DNA from: Parablautia sp. Marseille-Q6255 | Lineage (GTDB): Bacteria > Bacillota > Clostridia > Lachnospirales > Lachnospiraceae | NCBI RefSeq assembly: GCF_951230155.1 | Contig: NZ_CATNVD010000001.1 | Coordinates: forward strand, 1 to 64,000 | Length of the DNA stretch: 64,000 nucleotides | Direction of reading: 5' to 3' | In this document: piece by piece, positions 8,597 through 17,781 of the stretch | How the letters are laid out: each line of letters starts with the position of its first letter | Numbering within the stretch: position 1 is the stretch's first letter | The notes under the pieces: model-generated | What the model was told of the DNA's origin: nothing | What the model saw: only the letters and a program-made list of their open reading frames with translations | The model's database searches: none | Position numbers and translations under genes: made by a program

Positions 8597-10979
8597 CATG
8601 GAAACAGCAGGAATCCCTTCTGGATTTTTGGAAGAGTATGGAGTGAATGCCTGTGAAACAGCAGTATTTGCTATTTTAGGGTGTGGGATAGAACGTATTG
8701 TAAAAAAGCTTCCGGAAAAAGGCAGAAAGTATTTTATACAAGATCCGGATATAGCAAAATTCCTTCGGAAAATACAAAAGAAAGAAGAACTTCTCATTCA
8801 TCGGTTATGCAGCCTTTTTTTGCAGGCAGGAAATGAAAAAATATCTGCATTGGACTGGAAAATGGTAGAAGAGGTTTTATTTGACGAAGAAATTCCGGCA
8901 AACATTCAGTATCCGTTTCTATGCTATTTCAAGGCTCTAAAACTTTCTGAAAACCAGATACAACAAGTCTATCAAAGCCTGGAGCAGTACCCGAACCAGA
9001 CAAAAATTCTTCTAGGCGAACTTTGCGAGGAAGAACGGGCACTGCTGCTGGAACCATTGTTTACGGATAATTTTCTGGCATCCATATGGGAAGATCGAAA
9101 CGGATGGAAAGCACTGATAAAACCGGGTGTATTTTCAGTGGTACAAAGAATCCATGAAATAGCTTCTGCACAGCAAGAATTGACAAAAAACCAGCTGTTC
9201 CAAATCGCTGAAAAGCCGGAGGAAATCCATGTGTTATTAAGTAAGGTACTTGTTTATTTTCAGGAAGAACAATATCCTCAGTTTTGTGAACGGTGGCTGG
9301 AAAATAATGCTCTGTGGGCGGATTTAAGGCAGATGGACCGGATTCTTCCAAGGATAACAGAGAAACAGGAAATCCTTGATAGTCGAATTGGCTATGTATG
9401 TGCATTATATCATGCCCATTTCGAGAAACTTTCTGTAAGAGAGTTAAATTGGAAACAGGAAGAGTTGATACTCTACGCACTTGTTTATGGTAAAAAGCAT
9501 TTTCTTAAATTGGTGGATGCACAGCATGAAGATTTTGAATATTTGCCGTACCACAACATGCTGTTGGATAAAGATGTTTACACGCATTATTTAAACATCA
9601 ATACCATAAATGAAAAAAATCTGCGTAACTGCCGCTTCCTTTCGAAATTTACCCCAAAACAGAAAGAATATTTAAACCGACCGTCTTATACCTTTGAAGA
9701 ATTGGAATTTCTTTTACCGCTGGATCCGGCGTACATTTATTTTTATGATCGGTTGGAACTTAAACGAAGTGATGACCGTCTACGCGTAACAAGGGAATTG
9801 ACAAGCCAAGATTATAAGTTTTCCCTTTTACATGAGGAAAAAATTCAGAAGCTTGCGAAAAGGATCTCTCAAAAACCTGTATCCTTGTGGCAACAGCAGG
9901 AAATGGGGCATATCAGTGAATTGAAGTTGGTATGCGTTCTGGAACTTCTGGCAGACTGGGAACTATATGAACGCTTTATACCGGAAATCGGTAATGAAAG
10001 TCAGGCAAGGTATCTAATTCGTAATCAGAAAATAATACAAAAATATGAAACATTTACTGATTTTCAAAAGCATATGCTGCAGGAAGATAGTGCATGGTTA
10101 TGGCTGAAGAAAACACTTCCATTTTCAGAAACATTTATTCAGGCAAACGAAGAACGAATCCGCAGCTTTATCAGTTCTGGAAGTGCGGAAATCGTTTATC
10201 AGTTTTGTCAGAATACAGAGAATAAATGGGAGAGTGTACGGCGTCTTCTTGCGGCAGAACTGATGGGAGAGTTTCATAAGCTAAAGTATTATACTTCAGA
10301 TTTGGAACAGGAGATTGCATATCCGTTAGCGAAAGAAACAGAAAAAATGTGGCAGGAAAATCTGGTCCGAACCAGTAAAGCTGGAAAACTATGGGAAGAA
10401 GATCGGTTTATCCAGGTACTTCAAATCGGTGAAATTCCTGCACACACTTGTCTTTCCTATCAATCTGGTACCTATAAAGAATGTCTGTTATCTTGTTTTG
10501 ATTCGAATAAAAAGGTTCTTTATTTAGAATGGGGTGGAAAAATTGTCTTTCGAGCTTTACTACGATTGACAAAAGGTTCCTGGAAAAAGCATCCGATGCC
10601 AGCCAGTCATGTGGAGTTTGCTGACCTTACGAAAGAGAAGCCGAATCAAGAAAATATACCAGAAGAGCTGGTTCTGTTTTTGGAACGTCCCTATTTTAAG
10701 GGTTTAAACAAAAAAATGGAAAAAACAGTAATGCAGCTGGTAGAAAATTTGGTTCAGGAAAAAGCGAGAAAGATTCAGGCACGACTGGTTATCAGCATGA
10801 GTTATTATGGATATCAGGCATTTGAGCATTATAAATGCAGAGAATACTATGTGTATATTTCAGCATCAAAAAATGGAAGTCAGTATCTGGACAGCTTGGG
10901 TGGTGAAACAAAGATAAGTGAAGAAGGCACTTACGGAAAAAATGAGTTTTTGATTATGGAAGAAACAATCTTGAAATAA
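8547..10979 (+). CDS. Large unknown protein ending the MoxR/VWA cassette (810 aa)
   Basis: Not recognised. ATG 8547 has GGAGG upstream within the preceding gene and overlaps it by 50 bases. The first 600 residues look like a helical repeat scaffold. From about residue 640 the character changes: NKKVLYLEWGGKIVFRALLR, then ELVLFLERPYFKGL, then YLDSLGG, a mixed alpha/beta region that looks like a separate C-terminal domain of about 170 residues, possibly the active or recognition part. A strong hairpin follows the stop, marking the end of the cassette. Confidence 0.7.
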   Translation: MKKIKEQVMEHLEIVNSMETAGIPSGFLEEYGVNACETAVFAILGCGIERIVKKLPEKGRKYFIQDPDIAKFLRKIQKKEELLIHRLCSLFLQAGNEKISALDWKMVEEVLFDEEIPANIQYPFLCYFKALKLSENQIQQVYQSLEQYPNQTKILLGELCEEERALLLEPLFTDNFLASIWEDRNGWKALIKPGVFSVVQRIHEIASAQQELTKNQLFQIAEKPEEIHVLLSKVLVYFQEEQYPQFCERWLENNALWADLRQMDRILPRITEKQEILDSRIGYVCALYHAHFEKLSVRELNWKQEELILYALVYGKKHFLKLVDAQHEDFEYLPYHNMLLDKDVYTHYLNINTINEKNLRNCRFLSKFTPKQKEYLNRPSYTFEELEFLLPLDPAYIYFYDRLELKRSDDRLRVTRELTSQDYKFSLLHEEKIQKLAKRISQKPVSLWQQQEMGHISELKLVCVLELLADWELYERFIPEIGNESQARYLIRNQKIIQKYETFTDFQKHMLQEDSAWLWLKKTLPFSETFIQANEERIRSFISSGSAEIVYQFCQNTENKWESVRRLLAAELMGEFHKLKYYTSDLEQEIAYPLAKETEKMWQENLVRTSKAGKLWEEDRFIQVLQIGEIPAHTCLSYQSGTYKECLLSCFDSNKKVLYLEWGGKIVFRALLRLTKGSWKKHPMPASHVEFADLTKEKPNQENIPEELVLFLERPYFKGLNKKMEKTVMQLVENLVQEKARKIQARLVISMSYYGYQAFEHYKCREYYVYISASKNGSQYLDSLGGETKISEEGTYGKNEFLIMEETILK

Positions 10980-11006
10980 GTGAAGACGCGTGTTTCGTAA
11001 AAGGCA

Positions 11007-11044
11007 ACAGATTCCCTATAAGAGAAATCTTATAGGGAATCTGT
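11007..11044. terminator. Perfect 16-bp inverted repeat after the MoxR/VWA cassette
   Basis: Arms 11007-11022 and 11029-11044 are perfectly complementary around AGAAAT. There is no T-run on either side, so it may be a transcript-end stabiliser or a protein site as well as a terminator. The rest of 10980-11384 is AT-rich and shows no gene; it holds the promoter region of the next operon, but I could not pick one clear promoter. Confidence 0.6.
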
Positions 11045-11384
11045 AATCAATATGTCTAGCGATATGCGTTTCTAAAGGTTGAAAAGCTCAAATTCTCTTG
11101 TAAGTTGGAAGAGTGTAACCCCAAATAAGATCTAAGAATTCCTGTAAAACTATAAAATATTTAAATTTTTTTATGGCACAAGAACTTTACCAGAGAAATT
11201 TCAGAAATTATAGAATAGCGATTTTGCTTCATTTTTCAATCAACGGAGAATGAGGCTTTTTTATAATTGGGATAGAGATATTCGCAATTTGTAAAAAAAT
11301 GTAAAAAAAATAAAATCTATGCAATAAAACCTATTTCTGCAGCATTGTATTTATAAAAGGAAGAAAAAAGGGGGAAAGAAATCT

Positions 11385-12257
11385 ATGAAGAAAAAAGGGA
11401 AACAAGTGATGGCGGTTTTATTACTAATCATTTTATCAAGCAGCATTCTAATTCTGACGCTCGCAAGACAACCGGTACAAGGAAAACAAAAGGATGTGCT
11501 GAAGATTGTTTTGCTAAAGGTTGGAAAGGCAGATGCCATTATTGCACAAGCAAACGGAAAAGCAATCGTAATAGATGCAGGTGAGGAAGAAGATGGGGAG
11601 GAGATAGTTACATATTTAAAAAATCAGGGACTCTCCAGAATTGAGGCATTGATCATTACACATTATGATCGAGACCATGTTGGAGGTGCAGATACTTTAG
11701 TAGAAGAGATGGAAATTGGTGAAGTGATTATACCGGATTATACGGGAAGCCACACAGAATATGTAGATTTTATTACTGCATTAGAAGAAAAAAGAATTGT
11801 ACCAAAGAAACTAACGCAACCGATGGAATTTACGTTTGGTGAGGCAACTGTGCGAACGGAGCCCCCATTATCGTATGATAATACAACGGGTGCGATAGAA
11901 ATGGATAATAACTTTTCATTGATTACTACAATTACGCATGGACACAATCAATTACTCTTTATGGGAGACGCAGAAAAACAACGAATCCGCTCTTGGCTAG
12001 ATCAAGAAAACGATGTAGCATGTGATTTTATAAAAATTCCACATCACGGTGTTTACAATACGGCTCTTCGTGACCTTCTGGAAGCATCCGAACCGGAATA
12101 CGCGGTAATTTGTTCTTCTAACAAAAATCCGGCAGATGTTCCGACACTTGAACTTCTAAAACAATATGGTGTGAAAACTTATCAAACCAAGGATGGAAAT
12201 GTCACCGTATTAAGTGACGGAAATATGTTGGAATTAAAACAAGAATTAGAACATTAG
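11385..12257 (+). CDS. ComEC-like metallo-beta-lactamase-fold hydrolase, exported or membrane-anchored
   Basis: A 290-residue protein with an N-terminal hydrophobic segment (residues about 8-25) acting as signal or anchor, then a metallo-beta-lactamase fold. The metal motif is THYDRDHVGG, the D-x-D-H version usual for the soluble C-terminal domain of ComEC and its free-standing relatives, followed by MGDAE and PHHGVY. Such proteins cut nucleic acid or related phosphodiesters outside the membrane, but the substrate of this group is mostly unknown. It is followed within 12 bases by the VTC-domain gene, so it likely starts that operon. Confidence 0.85.
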   Translation: MKKKGKQVMAVLLLIILSSSILILTLARQPVQGKQKDVLKIVLLKVGKADAIIAQANGKAIVIDAGEEEDGEEIVTYLKNQGLSRIEALIITHYDRDHVGGADTLVEEMEIGEVIIPDYTGSHTEYVDFITALEEKRIVPKKLTQPMEFTFGEATVRTEPPLSYDNTTGAIEMDNNFSLITTITHGHNQLLFMGDAEKQRIRSWLDQENDVACDFIKIPHHGVYNTALRDLLEASEPEYAVICSSNKNPADVPTLELLKQYGVKTYQTKDGNVTVLSDGNMLELKQELEH

Positions 12258-12268
12258 GAGGTGTTTTT

Positions 12269-13024
12269 ATGGCACAAACAGTTTTTAATCGCTACGAAAA
12301 AAAGTATCTGATGCCCGAAGAAATATATCAGGAACTACGTTACCGGTTGCAACCGTACATGCAGGAGGATGCATATGGCCTACATACAATTTGCAATATT
12401 TATTATGACACACCGGATTCGTATCTAATCCGCCATTCCATTGAACATCCGGCATACAAAGAAAAGCTTCGATTACGTAGCTATGGTATTCCCACACTTG
12501 ATTCAACAGTTTTTCTGGAAATCAAGAAAAAATATCATAAAATCGTTAATAAACGTAGAATTCAGTTAACTTTACAAGAAGCATATGATTATGTGGAACA
12601 TGGCATGCGGCCGCAACAGGATAGTCAGATTTTACATGAGATTGATTTCTTTTTGCATAGATATCCGTTAGAGCGTGGCTTGTATCTTGCATACGATCGG
12701 ATTGCATTATTTGGGCGGGAAAATCATGATTTTCGTATTACATTTGATCAGAATATCCGTAGTCGTCATACTGCAATGGGATTGGAAAATGGAGACTGTG
12801 GACAATTGCTTCTTCCAAAAGGATATTATCTGATGGAGAGCAAGGTAATGGGTGCAACACCACTTTGGTTTACGGAAATTTTATCAGAACTTTCAATTTA
12901 TCCGGTATCATTTTCTAAATACGGTAATATTTACAAAAAGGAACATCAAGCGTTTCATTTTGATGACATGATGGTACATAGAATGGAAAATTGGAATAAA
13001 ATTAGGAGGGAAGAAGTATGTTAA
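12269..13024 (+). CDS. VTC-domain polyphosphate polymerase-like protein
   Basis: A 251-residue protein with the VTC/CYTH tunnel fold: RYEKKYLMP at the N-terminus, IYYDTPDSYLIR, KLRLRSYG, then VFLEIKKKY and YLMESKV, alternating basic and acidic residues that line the tunnel in this family. Relatives make polyphosphate from ATP. The gene sits after a strong AGGAGG and overlaps the next gene (DUF4956) by seven bases. This pair recurs in Firmicutes, which suggests that the membrane protein is its partner. Cytoplasmic; no signal peptide. Confidence 0.88.
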   Translation: MAQTVFNRYEKKYLMPEEIYQELRYRLQPYMQEDAYGLHTICNIYYDTPDSYLIRHSIEHPAYKEKLRLRSYGIPTLDSTVFLEIKKKYHKIVNKRRIQLTLQEAYDYVEHGMRPQQDSQILHEIDFFLHRYPLERGLYLAYDRIALFGRENHDFRITFDQNIRSRHTAMGLENGDCGQLLLPKGYYLMESKVMGATPLWFTEILSELSIYPVSFSKYGNIYKKEHQAFHFDDMMVHRMENWNKIRREEVC

Positions 13025-13686
13025 CAAGTATATTTCATGCAGGTACATTTCGTTTGGAAGCAGTTGCAGCAGCTATGGCAGCAGCTTTGATTCTTGGTAT
13101 TATAATTGCAAGCTTATATCGTATAACAGGAATACATATTAGCAGCTTTGTGGTTATTCTTGCGGTAATGCCATTACTGGTTACAACAGTGATTATGATT
13201 GTAAATGGTAATCTTGGAACATCGGTTGCGGTACTTGGTGCTTTTGGATTGGTTCGTTTTCGAAGTGCACCAGGAAGTGCGAAGGAAATAGGTTTTATTT
13301 TCTTTGCGATGGCGGTGGGACTAGCCATTGGAATGGGCTTTTTATCGCTGGCTGTTTTGCTTACAATTGTAATTGGAATTACGATGATAATTTTAGAAAA
13401 AGCTCATTTTGGAAATGATACTTCCAGTGAACGTGAATTACGTATTACCATTCCGGAAGACATGAATTACACAGGCATTTTTGATGATCTGTTTCAAGTT
13501 TATACGAAAACATCACACCTAGAGCGAGTAAAAACAACAAATATGGGAACGATGTACGAGCTTTCATACCGAGTTGAACTGCGCAATATGGAAAAAGAAA
13601 AAGAATTTATTGATGCGCTTCGGTGTCGTAATGGAAATCTCTCGATTATTTTGGGACTTGTACAACGAGAAAAAAATGAATTATAA
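13018..13686 (+). CDS. DUF4956 membrane protein
   Basis: A 222-residue protein with about four membrane helices in residues 15-135 (for example LILGIIIASLYRI and VAVGLAIGMGFLSLAVLLTI), a conserved loop GAFGLVRFRSAPGSAKEIG typical of DUF4956, and a soluble C-terminal domain of about 75 residues. It overlaps the VTC gene, its usual companion. The pair is thought to make or export polyphosphate or a related polymer, but this is inferred from gene neighbourhood in the family. Confidence 0.87.
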   Translation: MLTSIFHAGTFRLEAVAAAMAAALILGIIIASLYRITGIHISSFVVILAVMPLLVTTVIMIVNGNLGTSVAVLGAFGLVRFRSAPGSAKEIGFIFFAMAVGLAIGMGFLSLAVLLTIVIGITMIILEKAHFGNDTSSERELRITIPEDMNYTGIFDDLFQVYTKTSHLERVKTTNMGTMYELSYRVELRNMEKEKEFIDALRCRNGNLSIILGLVQREKNEL

Positions 13687-13743
13687 TGGGAAAGAGAACA
13701 GATGCGTCAATACACAAGCATCTGTGGATAAGGAGAATCTGCT

Positions 13744-14319
13744 ATGCTGGTATTTGCTGCTGTAGTCAATGATGGACCACAAAACAAAGAAATAATTGAG
13801 CTTGACGAAACTATATTTTACAGAATTGGAGCCGGAGACAAAGAAGCTTTCTGTGAGTTGTATGCAAAAACAAGCAATGCCATTTTTTCTTATGCACTTT
13901 CTATTTTACGTAATCAACAAGATGCAGAGGATGCCATGCAAGAGACATATCTGAAAATTCGTTCTGCTGCCCACCTTTACCAACCAGAGGGCAAACCGAT
14001 GGCATGGGTGTTTACAATTGCGCGTAACATTTGTTTAATGAAATTCCGCAAAAAAAAACATGCGTCTGTTGTTTCATTTGAGGAAATGCAGGAAACACCG
14101 GATTGTAGTAAAATTAAAGATCGGGAGGATCGTATTGTACTGGAAACGGCATTTCGAATTTTAACGCATGAAGAATGCCAGATTATCGTGTTGCACGCAG
14201 TGACAGGGTTAAAACATAGGGAAATTAGTGAGTTGCTACAGTTGTCTTTGTCAACTGTTTTATCAAAATATAACAGAGGGCTCAAAAAGCTGAGAAAACA
14301 GCTTGAGGAGGAATTATGA
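13744..14319 (+). CDS. ECF-type sigma-70 factor
   Basis: A 191-residue sigma factor. Region 2 is seen in AIFSYALSILRNQQDAEDAM and the following PMAWVFTIARN; region 4 is the helix-turn-helix LLQLSLSTVLSKYNRGLKKL. There is no region 3, as in ECF factors. The start ATG 13744 follows AAGGAGA. It overlaps the anti-sigma gene by four bases (ATGA), the usual arrangement when the two bind each other. It may control this operon, but I did not identify a matching promoter. Confidence 0.88.
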   Translation: MLVFAAVVNDGPQNKEIIELDETIFYRIGAGDKEAFCELYAKTSNAIFSYALSILRNQQDAEDAMQETYLKIRSAAHLYQPEGKPMAWVFTIARNICLMKFRKKKHASVVSFEEMQETPDCSKIKDREDRIVLETAFRILTHEECQIIVLHAVTGLKHREISELLQLSLSTVLSKYNRGLKKLRKQLEEEL

Positions 14320-15527
14320 AAAAAATTACAGATTCCTATTTAAAAACACATTTAAAACATGCATTGGCACAGCTTGTTCCAGAACGAGCAGAAATTATTT
14401 GGAAAATGCCAATAGAAAAGGCATCTGGAGAGGAATGGTATCTGGATGGTGTACGAAAACCGAAAAGGCATATGGGAAAAGTGATTAGTATAATGACTGC
14501 AACTGTGGCAGCGTGCCTTGTAATTTGCCTGATGTCTGTACATATGCTGAGTCAGAGAATATCGGCAACAATTTATTTGGATGTAAACCCAAGTGTGGAA
14601 TTTCAGATTAATCAGAAAGAAAAAGTACTTCAGGCAACAGCGAATAACCAAGATGGCGAAACGATTCTTGAAGATATGGACTTGAGACATACAGATCTTA
14701 ATGTTGCATTGAATGCAGTTCTTGGTTCTATGGTTAAACATGGTTATCTGAGTGAAGCTCAAAATATGGTATTGCTTTCGGTAGACAGTAAAAATCCGCA
14801 AAATGCGAATGCGCTTTGTAATCGGCTCTCTGGCGAGATAGAATCGTGTCTTGACTCTTTGCTAGGTACTGGAACTGTTTTTGGTCAGGAAGTCCAAGTT
14901 GACGATAAGCTAATTGCTTTGGCAGAAAAATATGATATGACACCTGGAAAAGCATTCTTGTTACAAAGCCTTATGGAAGCAAATCCGAAGCTAAATTATG
15001 AAACGATGTCTGATATTCCTCTGCATCAGCTTCCTTCCTATTTAAATGAAGAGGGTATGAAACTGCAAGATTACGTGTATATTACCGGGAATCAGGATGT
15101 ATTGGATGATGATACTGCAGAAGAAACAGAAGTGAAAGCCAGTGAAGTAGAAGAAGAATTAAGAGAAGAAACAGAAGAGGATGCGGCTGAGGCAAGAGAA
15201 GAAGCAAAGGAGAAGGCAGAAGAAACAGCCGAAAAATTAGAAGAGGCATCAGAAAAGAAGCCGGAACGAGTGCCGGAGTCTGAAATAGTACAACAGGAGC
15301 CTGATGCGAATTACGATGACACAAATGATGGAAGTATAGAAAATTACAGCAGTGATGATTTAGAAGATAATGATCCCATAGTATCAAACGAAGTAATAGA
15401 GGCTTCTGATGACTACGATGATAATGATAGTAGTGTTTCTGCCTCTAGTGATGATTTTTCTTCCGATGATGAAGCATCCTCGTTAGATGAAGAGAATGAC
15501 GATTCGGACGATTCTGAAGATGATTAG
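14316..15527 (+). CDS. RsgI-type anti-sigma factor with long acidic tail
   Basis: A 403-residue single-pass membrane protein. The cytoplasmic N-terminus (about 55 residues) would bind the sigma factor. One membrane helix lies at about residues 57-78. Outside it is the conserved RsgI segment ATIYLDVNPSVEFQIN. From about residue 260 to the end the protein is low-complexity and acidic: first Glu/Ala/Lys repeats, then a Ser/Asp run ending DDSDDSEDD. Classical RsgI proteins carry carbohydrate-binding domains here; this one has only the charged tail, which could sense cations, surface charge or polyphosphate. Encoded with the ECF factor. Confidence 0.88.
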   Translation: MKKITDSYLKTHLKHALAQLVPERAEIIWKMPIEKASGEEWYLDGVRKPKRHMGKVISIMTATVAACLVICLMSVHMLSQRISATIYLDVNPSVEFQINQKEKVLQATANNQDGETILEDMDLRHTDLNVALNAVLGSMVKHGYLSEAQNMVLLSVDSKNPQNANALCNRLSGEIESCLDSLLGTGTVFGQEVQVDDKLIALAEKYDMTPGKAFLLQSLMEANPKLNYETMSDIPLHQLPSYLNEEGMKLQDYVYITGNQDVLDDDTAEETEVKASEVEEELREETEEDAAEAREEAKEKAEETAEKLEEASEKKPERVPESEIVQQEPDANYDDTNDGSIENYSSDDLEDNDPIVSNEVIEASDDYDDNDSSVSASSDDFSSDDEASSLDEENDDSDDSEDD

Positions 15528-15639
15528 TTATGAAGAATGGATGTCCGTTTCTGAAATTCTGGTAAGAATAGCTTTTATGTAAGTTAAAAATTTTCTGAAT
15601 GAGAGAAATCTGTTTGCAGTATTCGACTACTAAAAGAGA

Positions 15640-15683
15640 GAGACGTTGTAAAAGTTCCTTTAAATTACAACGTCTCCCTTTTT
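15640..15683. terminator. Bidirectional terminator between the sigma operon and the endonuclease gene
   Basis: GAGACGTTGTAA (15640-15651) pairs with TTACAACGTCTC (15665-15676), followed by CCTTTTT on the plus strand and flanked by A-rich sequence giving T's on the minus strand. It serves both converging genes. Confidence 0.85.
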
Positions 15684-16596
15684 ATGGATTGCATCGTTTA
15701 CATGGTGAATAGCCGCGTTGAATTAAGTCATCTCTTGTACCTAAAAATTCCGTTTTGTTATCATTTTTTATTTCATTTAAACTAGAGCAGCTTGGTAAAT
15801 GAAATTTTTTTGTATTTGTATTTAGAATATAAGAATTTTCGGTAGCCCCAGTGTTCTTTGGAGGAGAATTTTCAAATCCAAGTTGACTTTCTCCAGTAGT
15901 GTAATCAATAGTGATGCCGGGCTGTACATTATAACAATATATTAAAAAGAATTGCATCTCCATTATTTCTTACTGACTTAGCTTCTATCTGACTCCGCTT
16001 GCAACTAAATTATCACCATCGTACACAGGGGTGACCTGATATAACACATGATTTCCAGTTTCTTTTATGTAATCTGCCACCATATTTTCGAATGGCAACA
16101 TTCCTTCTATATTTAAATATCTAGTTCCAGTGATTAAATTTTGCGTATTAGCATTTTCAGATGTCAATTGAAAGCCTATCAAATGACAACGATTATATAG
16201 ATATTTCCCATCTACACAATCATATTTTACAGTATGCCAACCGGAAGGTTTAACTTGGCTGATAGAATCTCTGTCTTCTGTTGGCATTAAGTCAGGACCG
16301 ATATTTGCAAATGCTACACCACATCTTCCTAAATCATCTAAATCACTATATATTTCAAAGGATTTTTCTTTTAAATCGGAATCTGCAAAATTGGGAATAT
16401 TATTTGCAATTGTAATATAAGGCTCGCCAGAATAGGCGGGTAATGCATCTATACTAACTGTGGGTTCAGTTTCTACAATAATCTCCCAAGAGTCTTGATT
16501 TTCAGAAAAGTTTCCACGAACCTCTGAACTACACCCACTAAGGAATAGAATAGAAACTGTTATAAGGAGAAAACACTCTTTTTTCCATTTATTCAT
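15682..16596 (-). pseudogene. DNA/RNA non-specific endonuclease lipoprotein, broken by two frameshifts
   Basis: The 5' part (16596-15985) encodes a lipoprotein signal peptide ending LFLSGCSS and the His-Me endonuclease domain with YNRCHLIGFQL, where the His is catalytic. The 3' part (to 15682) encodes a small Cys/His module, FHLPSCSSLNEI and SPCKRCNP. Between them the frame must slip by -1 near 15990 and by +1 near 15938; the middle frame reads QIEAKSVRNNGDAILFN as expected for the family. The two shifts cancel, so the gene was intact recently or the sequence has errors. The protein would be a secreted nuclease. Confidence 0.85.
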
Positions 16597-16759
16597 AAAT
16601 TTAACCTCTTAAATATTATGTTTTATAATACCATTGACTGAAAAGAGGAGCTTTGCAATTGGTTTGGTGTAAGATAATAATCAGTCACATTGGCTTTTGC
16701 AAAATTATGGAAATTATATTTAGTAAAATAACTGCATACTATGTTCGATATATTTTTAT

Positions 16760-17191
16760 TTATAAGATAGGGAGAAGTCGATCATATACCTCCATTGTTA
16801 TCATTTCATGCGAAGAACCAGTAAAATTTTCTGAATATTTCAATTTCCAATTTCCATTAGCAAGATCAATATCAAAAAAGAAATCTCCAGGATAATTTCG
16901 ATTCCATTTAAATAGAATAATTTTTTCAATCCATGCTTCTGATTTTTTAAGAGATACGTTTTCTATAAAACAATATTCGCCCGGAGCAGCTTCATTTAAT
17001 AAATTATCATCAATGTTTAGTTGAGGACAACAGGAAATATTTGCAAATTGCTTTTCTGTGTAGTGGTTTACCCATAGTTTACTGTTACTTGTTATTTCTA
17101 AAATCTTTTTACAAAGATTTTTATCTTGACTTTGGCGTCGATGATTAAACATAAGACCATTTCTATTATCAATAGCAGCAATTATAATCAT
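16760..17191 (-). CDS. Unknown cytoplasmic protein (143 aa)
   Basis: The N-terminus IIIAAIDNRNGLMFNHRRQS is a pattern I have seen in small Firmicutes proteins of unknown function, with a short beta strand, a conserved NRRRQS-like turn and a DFFFDIDL segment near the C-terminus. No enzyme motif can be assigned. It starts at ATG 17191 with AAGGA upstream and stands alone between the broken endonuclease and the integrase relic. Confidence 0.65.
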   Translation of the reverse strand: MIIIAAIDNRNGLMFNHRRQSQDKNLCKKILEITSNSKLWVNHYTEKQFANISCCPQLNIDDNLLNEAAPGEYCFIENVSLKKSEAWIEKIILFKWNRNYPGDFFFDIDLANGNWKLKYSENFTGSSHEMITMEVYDRLLPIL

Positions 17192-17390
17192 ATATTATTA
17201 TTCCTTAACAATTACCAATAGTATTAACTTTTGTTTTTTATAATGATTTTTTTTAAAATAATTCTACTTTTAATTAAGAACTTTGTCTTTTATATTATAT
17301 CAGTTTTTAAATGTTACCACAAGAAAAACGTATCAGGAAGAAACCATATTGGTAGAAAAAGAGAAGGGAGGAATGCATAGCTGATGCCGC

Positions 17391-17623
17391 ATATTTCATC
17401 TCATATCCTCTCGATTGGATGAGAATAATATCAATCTCAAAGTTATACAGTATGTAATGGGGGCAGGATGCTTTCGTGGACATCCGTTTAGCAGCGATTG
17501 TAGCGAAGACTATTCAGATGTACAGATTACCATGAATATTTCTAAAACATTGCCGAAATGTCTCATGTGGAAAATGAGATAGCCAAAATGAGCCTGCCAG
17601 GAACTGTACCTGCTGTGGTATAA
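17391..17623 (+). pseudogene. Relic of a tyrosine integrase C-terminus
   Basis: Reading across frames gives MPHISSHIL, then LDENNINLKVIQYVMG, then YSDVQITMNIS and AEMSHVENEIAKM. These match in order the last helices of Tn916-type integrases (LRHT, the LKVIQYxMGH helix, and the segment before the active Tyr). The HxxR box is lost, and 14 codons follow the MG where HSD should come at once. No start exists. It marks an old integration event. The stretch 17192-17390 holds nothing else I can support. Confidence 0.7.
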
Positions 17624-17738
17624 ACATAAGTCGTGTCGTAAAAAATATAGTCAAATCAAAAAAATCAAGTGCGAAAGCAAGCGAAAACTCTCTGCAAAAC
17701 CCGTAAAATCAAGGCTGCACAAATTATTTATAAAAAAA

Positions 17739-17781
17739 TTAGCACTCAAGCGTTGACATTGCTGACAATGCGTGATATATT
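17739..17781 (+). promoter_or_regulatory. hsp20 promoter overlapped by a CIRCE-like operator
   Basis: TTGACA (17753-17758) and TATATT (17776-17781) are 17 bases apart, a near-consensus promoter 100 bases before hsp20. TTAGCACTC (17739-17747), a perfect CIRCE left arm, is followed after exactly nine bases by CATTGCTGA, which matches six of nine positions of the right arm GAGTGCTAA. The operator covers the -35 box, as expected for HrcA repression. Confidence 0.65.

Noticed and set aside
14352-14801. Minus-strand open frame of 149 residues
   Set aside because: Antisense to the RsgI-type gene, His/Tyr/Cys-rich without any domain.
15082-15387. Leucine-rich minus-strand frame
   Set aside because: It is the reverse reading of the Glu-rich repeat tail of the anti-sigma protein, which automatically gives Leu and Phe.
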